DNA of 64,000 bases from Natronosalvus rutilus (GTDB taxonomy: Archaea > Halobacteriota > Halobacteria > Halobacteriales > Natrialbaceae), in the NCBI RefSeq assembly GCF_024204665.1, contig NZ_CP100356.1, positions 1 through 64,000 of the forward strand, written 5' to 3'. Under the pieces are notes generated by a model. That model ran no database searches and was not told the DNA's origin. It worked only from the letters and a program-made list of their open reading frames with translations. The translations under genes and the position numbers were made by a program. Below, piece by piece: positions 1 to 7,683 of the stretch (positions are counted from its first letter, which is position 1; each line of letters starts with the position of its first letter).

Positions 1-4
1 TCAC

Positions 5-392
5 TGAGTCCATGAATCCATGAATCAGTGATTCAGATATTCCCAGAGATCATGAATAACTGATTCGCAGAGCATCTGACTCAAAGACTCCGATAGACTT
101 AGGCTGAACTCATTGATTCCATGAATCACTGATGTTATGAATTGAGAATGGTGTGGAGCCATAGATCGAGAGCTCAGCAACTCCCAAGAACGCTAATCAG
201 GGAGTGAACGATTACATGATGCAATGAGTTTAGGAAGCTCTGATTCACTGAATCCATGAATCAATGAGATACATTCAATTCCTGAATTCACAGCATACAA
301 TGCCCGTACTCCCGATATTCAACAGAAAAGGGAGAATAGAACCGTAGCGAAATGTCTGACGTGGATTTATGAGTCATTGATTCAATGATCCA
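5..392. repeat. Phased heptamer iterons (putative centromere) upstream of parA
   Basis: Five clusters of the heptamer TGAATCA and its complement TGATTCA, with one- or two-base variants, each separated by exactly one base so that units start every 8 bp. Units start at 5, 13, 21, 29; at 53, 61; at 114, 122, 130; at 241, 249, 257, 265; and at 370, 378, 386. Units at 21 and 29 form a perfect palindrome with one central base. Another cluster follows the operon at 1751. Contiguous heptads in mixed orientation next to a ParA gene resemble the binding arrays of ribbon-helix-helix centromere proteins such as omega of pSM19035. That role is inferred from the family analogy. A replication origin element is the alternative, but no Rep gene lies in the window. 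Confidence 0.72.
370..392 (+). promoter_or_regulatory. Probable parA autoregulatory operator
   Basis: TGAGTCA-t-TGATTCA-a-TGATCCA occupies the space between a TATA-like element (ATTTATG, about 364-370) and the parA start at 396. A partition protein bound here would block the promoter, the usual autorepression arrangement of par operons. The site is visible in the sequence; the regulatory role is inferred. Confidence 0.5.
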
Positions 393-395
393 ATC

Positions 396-1307
396 ATGTC
401 CGAATTACCTCGCGGATGGGGCGTTACGCCATCGACTGGCATCCCGACAATTGCCTTCGGGAATCAGAAAGGTGGAACCGGAAAAACAACGGCGACAATT
501 AACAGCGCAGCGGCGTTGGGCACACGTGGCCACGACGTTCTTGCAATCGATATGGATCCACAGGCCGACATGACGAAGGGACTTGGACTGGGTCCGGGCG
601 ACGAGAACGACCCCTCGAGCCCAAAGAACGGCCTTCCAAACACGCTTGTTACGGATGATGCGAACCTCCTGGACGTTCTCGTCGACAACCCGCGTACGCA
701 CAATACAAACCTTTCAGAGATCGTAATTGAAGCCGACGAATATGACCACCTGAACTTCGATATCGTACCGAGCCACAAGGACATGGGCCTCGCTCGAGAT
801 TGGATGGACGATGCGAACGCCCGTCTCTCGTTGAAACTCGCCCTCGAGGGACTGGTTGAGGACGGGTACGACTACGATTTCATCCTCATCGATTGCCCTC
901 CTGACCTCTCGGTTTTGACGGATGCAGCGTTCATTGCAGCACAAAACGTCTTCTTAGCTGCACAAACCCAAGCAACGTCACGAGATGCCCTGGACGACCT
1001 GTGGGATCAACTGGAATCGATAGAGGACAACCAGCAAATAGAGATCGCAATCGTCGGACTCCTGGCGAATATGTACCGGGACGACGGTCAATCACAGAAA
1101 TTCCTAGATGAATTCGACGAGTCGTTCGCATCTATGGCCCCGATTTTCAAACTCCCGATGCGCGTAGCAATCCAGCGCGCCTGGGATAATGGACAAGATA
1201 TTTTCGAATGGGAGGACGCGAACGACCAACAAGTAGAGCGTGACCTCTTCGTAGAGGTTGCAGAGACCATGGAACGGGCATTCGACAAAACGCAGGTGGA
1301 GGTGTAA
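396..1307 (+). CDS. parA: ParA/MinD-family partition ATPase
   Basis: A 303-residue Walker-type ATPase expected to segregate the replicon. The deviant Walker A motif KGGTGKTT lies at residues 25-32, with the signature Lys of the ParA/MinD class. The A' motif DMDPQAD follows at 52-58, and the Walker B-like segment FILIDCPPDLS sits near 165. There is no long N-terminal DNA-binding extension, so it resembles the small (type Ib/II-like) plasmid ParAs that need a separate centromere-binding partner. The next gene starts three bases after the stop, so the two form an operon. The start is preceded by a TATA-like box about 30 nt upstream and by heptamer repeats, fitting a leaderless, autoregulated transcript. 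Family assignment is secure; specificity for this replicon is inferred from position. Confidence 0.93.
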   Translation: MSELPRGWGVTPSTGIPTIAFGNQKGGTGKTTATINSAAALGTRGHDVLAIDMDPQADMTKGLGLGPGDENDPSSPKNGLPNTLVTDDANLLDVLVDNPRTHNTNLSEIVIEADEYDHLNFDIVPSHKDMGLARDWMDDANARLSLKLALEGLVEDGYDYDFILIDCPPDLSVLTDAAFIAAQNVFLAAQTQATSRDALDDLWDQLESIEDNQQIEIAIVGLLANMYRDDGQSQKFLDEFDESFASMAPIFKLPMRVAIQRAWDNGQDIFEWEDANDQQVERDLFVEVAETMERAFDKTQVEV

Positions 1308-1309
1308 AT

Positions 1310-1753
1310 ATGCCTCGAGGAATGGATGAGCGTTTCGAGGATCCTTCAGGTGAAGAAGATGATGCTGTTACTGAAGAAGAGACCACGAGAACGTCGGAAT
1401 CAGAAGGACAAGGTCGCAAAGCAATTGCGGCATCCGAACAAGATACGAAACAGCAGAGGACCACTTCTACGGCAAATACAGATCCCTCAACCAGTGAGAT
1501 AGAAGGAATAGACGACGAACCGCTGAACATCCGCAAGGATTGGGATTCAGCCACGATCTACGTTGAACCTGAGCAAAGTGAGGACATCGAGATCACGTTC
1601 ACCCGCCTGAAAAAGCAACTCAAGCGTGAGGACGTCACCCTGGAGAAGAACAAGCACTTCTATCGCGGTGTCTTCGAGGTGGCATTCGGCGAGCACCAAG
1701 ACGAAACGAAGGAAAAAATACGTGAACTCGCCAAGCAAGATACCGATCAGTGA
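1310..1753 (+). CDS. Small acidic ParA-partner candidate (centromere-binding protein)
   Basis: 147 residues, not recognised as a known ParB. Residues 1-75 are low-complexity and rich in Glu, Asp, Ser and Thr, probably disordered. Residues 76-147 look folded: a WDSATIYVEP strand, a basic stretch FTRLKKQLKRED, then helices ending in KIRELAKQ. The gene follows parA with a two-base gap and must be co-transcribed. Its stop codon lies inside a perfect TGAATCA-t-TGATTCA palindrome, so the putative binding sites flank both ends of the operon. Position makes it the natural adaptor between ParA and the repeats. No helix-turn-helix or ribbon-helix-helix could be assigned by eye. Confidence 0.7.
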   Translation: MPRGMDERFEDPSGEEDDAVTEEETTRTSESEGQGRKAIAASEQDTKQQRTTSTANTDPSTSEIEGIDDEPLNIRKDWDSATIYVEPEQSEDIEITFTRLKKQLKREDVTLEKNKHFYRGVFEVAFGEHQDETKEKIRELAKQDTDQ

Positions 1754-1773
1754 ATCATTGATTCACTGAATTT
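1751..1773. repeat. Heptamer cluster at the end of the par operon
   Basis: TGAATCA-t-TGATTCA-c-TGAATTT, with units at 1751, 1759 and 1767. It has the same 8-bp phasing as the upstream clusters and overlaps the TGA stop of the small partner gene. It is probably another centromere or partition-protein site. From 1774 to 2186 there is AT-rich sequence with no gene I can support; an AT-rich stretch near 2109-2131 is the only marked feature. Confidence 0.6.
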
Positions 1774-2186
1774 GATACGGAGTTGATGCGGCGCCAACAC
1801 AAAGTTCTCAGTTTTCCCCTTCACCTTTTGATGTTGGAAACTGCACATCGGCTAGTTGACAGCGTGTTAGATTCGCCGAGGGCAAAGGCATCTCGAGTCG
1901 TGATTAGTGAAAAACCTGTCAAGTACAGTTGATACTGGCCTTGGTCAGATACTACAATATATCCCGACTTTCGGTTGGTTATTGATGTCGCAACTTTCGG
2001 ACGGGGGGACCGGTCCAGACATTTTTATACAGCTGTATTCCTGGCTGTTTTGAAAGCGAAAATCAAAATACATTATACAGACCTGCCCCCGTTCAACGTA
2101 TGATGAACCATATATAGCTATATGATATATTCGTGGAAAGGATGAGCCAGCTGGTGTATGAAAACGAGATATCTCCGCAAAGACGT

Positions 2187-2654
2187 TTAAATAGGTTTGA
2201 AAAGATGGTGGCGCCAGATATTGTATCCGAGATCGTCAAAAAACTTGAGCGCGCCCTCGTTTTTTGCATCAATCGTGAGCACAATGGTCTCAGCACCCTT
2301 CTCTTCACCAATCATCACTGCTCGGTCAATTAGCGCCTGGCCAATTCCTTCCCCACGATATTCCGGTTTGACGTACAATTGGTCGAGTGCACAGTCGCGT
2401 TCGCGAGTAAAAATTGGCGGAGCGTCCCGAATCTCAAAAAGGAGGTAGCCAATCACCTCGTTGTCCACCTCAGCTACGAAAATGAACACATCGTCTTGGC
2501 GTAATCCGTTGCTGAAGTTGGATGCCATCGCCTGTTCTGCGTCGTCAGCGAGTTCAAAACGTTTGTTTCGCGACTCCATGTCTTCAGCGAACGGTCGCCA
2601 GAGATTTCTCACGACTTCCTGGATTTCGGTTGCTCGAATCGGCCTGAGATCCAT
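2187..2654 (-). CDS. GNAT-family N-acetyltransferase
   Basis: A 155-residue acetyl-CoA-dependent acyltransferase of the GNAT fold. The start MDLRPIRATE at 2654 is chosen because family members begin their first strand this way; codons further upstream give an atypical Cys/Arg-rich lead. The core motif LDQLYVKPEYRGEGIGQALI contains the R-x-x-G-x-G pyrophosphate loop, followed by the late helix motif NEGALKFFDDLGY. The acyl acceptor is unknown. The gene is transcribed divergently from the alpha/beta hydrolase at 2767, and a near-perfect inverted repeat lies between the two starts. Confidence 0.85.
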   Translation of the reverse strand: MDLRPIRATEIQEVVRNLWRPFAEDMESRNKRFELADDAEQAMASNFSNGLRQDDVFIFVAEVDNEVIGYLLFEIRDAPPIFTRERDCALDQLYVKPEYRGEGIGQALIDRAVMIGEEKGAETIVLTIDAKNEGALKFFDDLGYNIWRHHLFKPI

Positions 2655-2679
2655 ATCACGCACATTACTTGCACAGCGA

Positions 2680-2710
2680 TTAACTGTTATGGTGACGCTG
2701 TAACGGTTAA
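2680..2710. promoter_or_regulatory. Inverted repeat between divergent promoters
   Basis: TTAACTGTTA (2680-2689), an 11-base spacer, then TAACGGTTAA (2701-2710). The arms match at nine of ten positions. It lies in the 112-bp gap between the acetyltransferase and the alpha/beta hydrolase, about 25 nt upstream of the former's start, where an operator would control one or both. Its binding protein is unknown. Confidence 0.4.
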
Positions 2711-2766
2711 CAGCTCTGAGAGCCGAAAAGCTTAGAACTCCCCTCGTCCGTATCACAAACGTTCAC

Positions 2767-3759
2767 ATGCCAACAGAGTGGGAGCAACTTATCGATAGCG
2801 GCCAGTATGTAACGGTTGACGGCACAGATGTCCACTATTACGACGAGGGCTCCGGAGACGCCATTGTTCTCCTTCACGGCGGCGGACTAACCTCATGTGC
2901 CGAACTTAACTGGGGTGCAGTTATCGGCCTACTGAGTGAATCCTGCAGAGTAATCGCGCTTGATCAGCCCGGGTTCGGCTTCACCGCTCCGCGTGATGAA
3001 CGTGATTACATGCCTCGGAAGCGCGCGGATTTCATCGCGAGCTTTCTGAGGAAACTCAACATCGATACCGCCACTGTCGCGGGAAATAGCAGGGCTGGGT
3101 ACCAAGCAGTCTATCTCGGCCTAGAGTACCCTGACCTCGTAGAGAAACTCGTTGTCGTTAACGCCGGGTCTGCCTCTCGGAAACTAGTCAAGGGGGAAGT
3201 CCCAGGCAACCTCGAGTCGGACGAACCCACCCTAGAAGGCGCTCGTGAGTTCCTAGAAGATTTCGAAGAAAACCATCTTGTCCGGCCCGACAATCATCCA
3301 CTCTTCCAAGTTGGAATCACCGAGGAAGCGATCGAACGAGTTTACGAAATCCAGAAACGTAACTGGAAATTTACTAACGCACGGAGTCGAAATATACAGA
3401 CCTCCGCTGAGTCGCTCAATGAAGCACTGAGCTACAATGGAACACACATCACTGAGGCTGCTTCGAACGTCAAGCAGCCTGTACTTATCACGTGGGGAAC
3501 AAAACCGTACGAGGGCTGGCCACGACAGGCGGATGAGCCTGCGGACAATCCAGACAAAAAACTTGTCGAGATACATCCGGAAACACTCCCTGCCTATGAG
3601 CGCGACGAGGGATTCGACATGGGCGTTCGCCTATTCGAACAACTTCCAAACAGCGAGATTCACATTTGGCATGATACTAAACATCACGTGATGACTGACA
3701 AGGCAGCGCGCTGGTCTGACGTTGTAGCTGATTTCGTTACGGCCGAAACCAATATCTAA
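2767..3759 (+). CDS. Alpha/beta hydrolase, copy 1 (meta-cleavage-hydrolase-like)
   Basis: A 330-residue serine hydrolase resembling carbon-carbon or ester hydrolases of the MhpC/BphD group. The oxyanion segment LLHGGG is at residues 35-40, followed by LTSCAELNWG and the ALDQPGFGFT strand-turn. The nucleophile elbow is GNSRAG (Ser108), and the catalytic His lies in KHHVM near residue 307. A TATA-like AAGCTTAG sits about 30 nt upstream of the ATG, so the message is probably leaderless. Three further copies with the same HGGG, PGFGFT and KHHV frame occur at 20885, 22856 and 52308. Here the elbow has Arg after Ser where others have Glu or His, so substrates probably differ. Confidence 0.85.
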   Translation: MPTEWEQLIDSGQYVTVDGTDVHYYDEGSGDAIVLLHGGGLTSCAELNWGAVIGLLSESCRVIALDQPGFGFTAPRDERDYMPRKRADFIASFLRKLNIDTATVAGNSRAGYQAVYLGLEYPDLVEKLVVVNAGSASRKLVKGEVPGNLESDEPTLEGAREFLEDFEENHLVRPDNHPLFQVGITEEAIERVYEIQKRNWKFTNARSRNIQTSAESLNEALSYNGTHITEAASNVKQPVLITWGTKPYEGWPRQADEPADNPDKKLVEIHPETLPAYERDEGFDMGVRLFEQLPNSEIHIWHDTKHHVMTDKAARWSDVVADFVTAETNI

Positions 3760-3828
3760 GCTTCCGGTGGATACACCGTTCTTTCAATAGAGGGTATGAT
3801 TTATTTGTCAAGGGTGGGATGACCACAT

Positions 3829-4209
3829 ATGGTACGTAGAGCCATCAGTCCAGACGAACTCGCAGAAACACCATACAATCATGTAATCGTTGACGGTGGA
3901 AATATTTACATGGCGGGGCAGGTTCCTCGGGACAGCGATGGGAACATCGTGGGCGACGACCTCGAGACGCAGTCACGAAAGACCTTCGAGAACATAGGAA
4001 TACTGCTCGAAGAAGTGGAGAAGGACTTCAACGACATTGCGAAGATTACTGTCTACATCATGGGGAAACAGGAGACATTGGACGGATACAAAAAGGTCTA
4101 TAATGAGGTGTTCTCGGAACCGTATCCGTGCCAGACGGTCATCGGAACGCGACCGCTCGGTGATTCGCCGGTGATGATAGAGATCGAAGCTGAAGTACCG
4201 ATGGAGTAA
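3829..4209 (+). CDS. RidA/YjgF-fold protein without the canonical arginine
   Basis: 126 residues covering the whole RidA trimer fold: IYMAGQVPRDSDGN near 26-39, the helix KTFENIGILLEE, the strand AKITVYIMG, and the closing MIEIEAEVP. Classical RidA enamine/imine deaminases carry an essential Arg in a P-A-R-(S/T) motif; here the corresponding segment is YPCQTV, with Gln102 in that place. The second copy at 18249 keeps the Arg. This one therefore belongs with the divergent Rid subfamilies, and deaminase activity should not be assumed. It follows the alpha/beta hydrolase by 69 bp with its own TATA-like ATTTATT at 3799-3805. Confidence 0.85.
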   Translation: MVRRAISPDELAETPYNHVIVDGGNIYMAGQVPRDSDGNIVGDDLETQSRKTFENIGILLEEVEKDFNDIAKITVYIMGKQETLDGYKKVYNEVFSEPYPCQTVIGTRPLGDSPVMIEIEAEVPME

Positions 4210-4254
4210 CGTACTACTTCTCACGAAATCGGGTGGTTTGAATAGTGTGCCTGA

Positions 4255-5478
4255 GTGGAGTCGACTGTGAGCGCCTCGACAACCCCTCGTGAGTCGTTAA
4301 TTCGGGGGCGAACTGGACGACAGCTGTGGCTCGTGACTGTGGGAACTATAACGTTCACAACCGGGAGGTTCGCTCTCTCGCCGCTATTGCCGACGATTAC
4401 GGACTCTCTCAATATTTCGTCGTTCGCTGCAGGAATTGCAATGACCATGATGTTCGGATTCACAGCTATCGTCCGGTATCCGGGCGGACAACTCTCCGAC
4501 CAGCTCTCGCGAAAGACGGTGCTGGTAGTTGGACTGGTCATCACGACAGGAGGGTTCACAATCCTCACAATGGTCTGGAATTATTCGACTTTTCTGCTCG
4601 CCATTATCGGTGTCGGGGTCGGCATCGGTCTCTACTCGACGGCTGTGATTGCGTGGCTGTCGGATCTGTTCACATCGAAACAAGGGCAGGCGCTCGGCAT
4701 CAACAACAGCTCGATTTATTTCGCAGGGATCCTCGGTGCCGGTCTAGGCAACGTCGCCATCGCTTCAGAGTCGTGGCGCTCGGCATTTCTCCCTATCGTG
4801 TTCGTTCTCTGCATTCTCTTGCCAGCGCTGCACTACTGGAATTACGAACAGTACCAGATTTCTCGACCCGAATTCGACATCCGTGACACGGTTTTTCGAC
4901 TACTTCAATCAGCTCAGGTTCGACGAATGCTCGTCGTCGGAACACTCTTTGGGACTGCTTGGCAGGGCGTAATAACATTCCTCCCGATGTTCCTTCAGGC
5001 CGAGAAGGCGATTTCGGCGACGTTTGCGAATAATCTTTTTGCGCTCCTGTTTCTCGTCGGCGCCGGCTCGAATCTACTCACCGGGCGGATATCTGACCTG
5101 TATCCTGTTCCGTACATTGTCGCCGTAGTCGCCGGAATCACGAGCGTCGGGTTAGTGATGGTGATATTTGTCGAAACAATCGTTCTGATCATTTTCAGTA
5201 TCTGTATCCTGGGTGCAGGGCTCGCCGCAATCTGGCCCGCTCTCCAGTCGTACATGGTGGACCTCTTCCCGGAAGAGACTAAAGGCGGAGACTACGGCGC
5301 ATTTAGTGCCGGATACGTCGGTCTCGCGAGTCTCGGACCCAGTATCGTCGGGTTCATCTCTGACAAATTCGATTTCACTGTCGCGTTTATGGGCCTCGTG
5401 GTCTGTCTCCTCGTCAGTGCACTTCTGGCCCTCGGCGTTGCTCGTCGAAATGATGACCTTAGTCACCGAACTCCCTGA
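4255..5478 (+). CDS. MFS transporter
   Basis: 407 residues with about twelve hydrophobic segments, typical of the major facilitator superfamily. The motif GGQLSDQLSRKTVLVVG between TM2 and TM3 matches the conserved loop (G-x-L-[SA]-D-x-x-x-R-K). A second such loop, TGRISDLYP, starts the C-terminal half. The start is a GTG at 4255, since no ATG precedes the first helix. The gene begins 45 bp after the RidA-like gene on the same strand and is probably co-transcribed, so it may carry the substrate or product of the neighbouring hydrolases. Substrate cannot be deduced. Confidence 0.85.
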   Translation: MESTVSASTTPRESLIRGRTGRQLWLVTVGTITFTTGRFALSPLLPTITDSLNISSFAAGIAMTMMFGFTAIVRYPGGQLSDQLSRKTVLVVGLVITTGGFTILTMVWNYSTFLLAIIGVGVGIGLYSTAVIAWLSDLFTSKQGQALGINNSSIYFAGILGAGLGNVAIASESWRSAFLPIVFVLCILLPALHYWNYEQYQISRPEFDIRDTVFRLLQSAQVRRMLVVGTLFGTAWQGVITFLPMFLQAEKAISATFANNLFALLFLVGAGSNLLTGRISDLYPVPYIVAVVAGITSVGLVMVIFVETIVLIIFSICILGAGLAAIWPALQSYMVDLFPEETKGGDYGAFSAGYVGLASLGPSIVGFISDKFDFTVAFMGLVVCLLVSALLALGVARRNDDLSHRTP

Positions 5479-6052
5479 CGAATTCGCGAACAGGATCGTC
5501 AGCGAACTTGCTGCCCGCGCTGTCAACCGTGCCGATTTTGAACTGGTTGATTTCTTCTTCAAAACGAACGGTGGTGGGGGGGGGGGGGGTACTAATCTCG
5601 AACGTTGAGCCTGCACGAATGTCATCTCTTTGATTACTTTGTGTGGAACGTGATACGCTGTGAATAGTTCACCAGTACATCTCGATCACGGAGTGGAAAG
5701 AAGTAGTGAGATTCGGCCTACTCCCTCTCCTGAAATTTGAGCCGAGCCGTTCGAGTTTGTTTCTGAGACGCATCGATTCCCTCTATTAAACTGTTATACC
5801 TCATAGGTTCCTATCACCGAGCGTATCACTCGGAGATACGTCTGGTGGTGTCATCAAGGATACGTAGTTGTGCATCGAGCAGGTACGTGACTGAAATCGT
5901 TTCACAAATTCACTCTGGAAGGATGGTGTAGAGAGCGTCAGTGTCCTAGGAGGGTCATCGAGGGAGAAAGGCTCTTCCCCGACTTCGGTGCGAACACGAT
6001 ATTACCCTTTGAAACCACCGTGGGGTGTTCCCCTGTTCAGATTCTCCGATGG
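5479..6052. other. Non-coding gap with a 14-G homopolymer
   Basis: No gene is supported in these 574 bases. A run of 14 consecutive G lies at 5576-5589. A short hairpin, CCGAG-CGTATCA-CTCGG, lies at 5817-5833. Short protein-like stretches on the minus strand (for example TYLLDAQLRILDD around 5860-5900) hint at decayed coding sequence, but I could not assign them to a family. Confidence 0.45.
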
Positions 6053-7585
6053 TCAATCAAGGTCGTACAGGTCACGGTACTTTTCGTTGACGTATTCGAC
6101 GAAGTAGTCGGCGGTCAGGTCCTCGCCGGTCGCCTCCCTAACCAGTTCATCGGCGCGGAAGAACTGCCCATGACTGTGGACGTTCTCGGTCAACCACTCT
6201 CGAATCGGGCCGAGTTCACAATCACGAATGAGCTCATCAACATCCTCATTTAGTTCTTCGCGCATTGCTGCGTCAAGTTGTGCGGCGAGAACACTGCCAA
6301 TGGTGTAGCCAATAAACCCTGGTAGACTCCGCGACCAGTGTGGGTCTTGTAGACAGCCTTCGTTGTCGGTCGATGGTCGAATACCAAGGTAGTCTTCCAT
6401 TTTGTCGTTCCAGAGTTCCGGAATTTCATCGGCGGTGATCCGGTTGTGGAAGAGATCACGCTCTATCTCAGTTCGGAGGATGATGTGCATGTGGTATGTC
6501 AGCTCGTCAGCCTCGACCCTGATGAAATTATCCTTGAACACCTGGTTGACCGCCTCGTAGGCCTCACGAGCGGTGACATCCTCCAATTGGGGGTAGTGCT
6601 CACGAACCGTCGGCATGAAGTGCTCCCAGAACGCCTGGGTTCGACCAACGTGGTTCTCAAAGAAACGAGACTGTGACTCGTGAATTCCGATTCCGCGCGG
6701 CTCCCCAAGCGGTGTCCCGTACTGTTCCTGGGAAAGTCCGTGAGCGTACGCCGTGTGACCGAACTCGTGGAGGGTCCCGGTGAGTGCCTCGGTAAGATCC
6801 GTCTCGTCGTACCGAGTCGTCATCCTAACATCGTACGGATTCCCGAACGAGAAGGGGTGGGGTGCGATGTCAAACCGTGTACGATCCCAATCGAGTCCGA
6901 CCGCATCGAGGGCGGCTCTGTTCAACTCTTTCTGCGTTGCGGTGTCGAATTCGCCACTCTCGCTAGACAGGGCGTCGGTCGCAAGGTCTGTGCCGCTCTC
7001 ATGAATATCTTCGATGAGTGGAACGAGTTCTTCGCGGAGTGTATCGAAAATTCGATCGACCGTTTCGAGAGATATGTGAGGCTGGCCGAGGTAGCCGGTT
7101 CGCTGGCTCCAGATTACCTCGTAAGGGTCACCGTCCGGATCGACATGGTTCGACCATTGTTTCTTCACCTCGAAGTGCTCGGCAACGAGCGGACCGAACG
7201 CCGACCAGTCGTTCGCTTCGCGTGCTTCTTTCCATGATTCATGAGCGCGAGAATTTATCGCGCTGATCTCATCGTTCAGGTCGTCGGGAATCCGACTCGC
7301 AGTGGTGTACTCGCGTCGTACTTCTCTGACGATTGCCTCCTGTCCATCGTCGAGGTCTGCATCATCGAGCACATTCAGCGCCTCCCCTAGCCTGTCGTCG
7401 GTGAGGTACCTGTGTCGAGCGGCAGAAAGTGTCGTTCGCTGACTGGACCGTGCCGGAGCACCACCGGGTGGCATCATCACGTCGGAATCCCAGCGCATGA
7501 GCTGGTTCGTCTTCTCGAGGTCGATAACGCGCTGTGACTGCTCCAGCACTATCTGATAGGCCTCCTCAGCTGATTGAACTGCCAT
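6053..7585 (-). CDS. M32 metallocarboxypeptidase, copy 1
   Basis: A 510-residue zinc carboxypeptidase (thermostable carboxypeptidase 1 family), which removes C-terminal residues from peptides. The zinc motif HEFGH, in LHEFGHTAYAHGL, and the third-ligand motif HESQSRFFENHVGR are both intact, as is the downstream TYHMHIILR segment. The start MAVQSAEEAYQ at 7585 is chosen over an upstream ATG because the shorter start matches the other copies and lies about 28 nt from an AT-rich TAAATTTAT box. The length is normal for the family. It is transcribed divergently from an SDR gene, an arrangement repeated at 13048-15486. No signal peptide is seen, so it acts in the cytoplasm, probably on imported peptides. 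Confidence 0.93.
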   Translation of the reverse strand: MAVQSAEEAYQIVLEQSQRVIDLEKTNQLMRWDSDVMMPPGGAPARSSQRTTLSAARHRYLTDDRLGEALNVLDDADLDDGQEAIVREVRREYTTASRIPDDLNDEISAINSRAHESWKEAREANDWSAFGPLVAEHFEVKKQWSNHVDPDGDPYEVIWSQRTGYLGQPHISLETVDRIFDTLREELVPLIEDIHESGTDLATDALSSESGEFDTATQKELNRAALDAVGLDWDRTRFDIAPHPFSFGNPYDVRMTTRYDETDLTEALTGTLHEFGHTAYAHGLSQEQYGTPLGEPRGIGIHESQSRFFENHVGRTQAFWEHFMPTVREHYPQLEDVTAREAYEAVNQVFKDNFIRVEADELTYHMHIILRTEIERDLFHNRITADEIPELWNDKMEDYLGIRPSTDNEGCLQDPHWSRSLPGFIGYTIGSVLAAQLDAAMREELNEDVDELIRDCELGPIREWLTENVHSHGQFFRADELVREATGEDLTADYFVEYVNEKYRDLYDLD

Positions 7586-7683
7586 ATAGATGTTCTCTTG
7601 TCGTGGTCTGATAAATTTATGCACATCAAACCCCAGACGGCCAAACCCCCAATCTATACCTTCCCCTTCCCCAGATGCACCGT

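Noticed and set aside
1-400. CRISPR array
   Set aside because: The repeats are 7 bp with one-base spacing and mixed orientation, and there are no spacers or cas genes.
2133-2333. 66-codon plus-strand frame across the acetyltransferase end
   Set aside because: Mostly antisense to the acetyltransferase; no recognisable content.
5213-5608. 131-codon frame overlapping the MFS end and reading into the poly-G tract
   Set aside because: Its last 45 residues look somewhat protein-like, but most of it overlaps the transporter in another frame and the end is a poly-Gly artefact of the homopolymer.
5152-5625. Minus-strand frame with a poly-Pro stretch
   Set aside because: The proline run is the complement of the G tract; no start context or homology.
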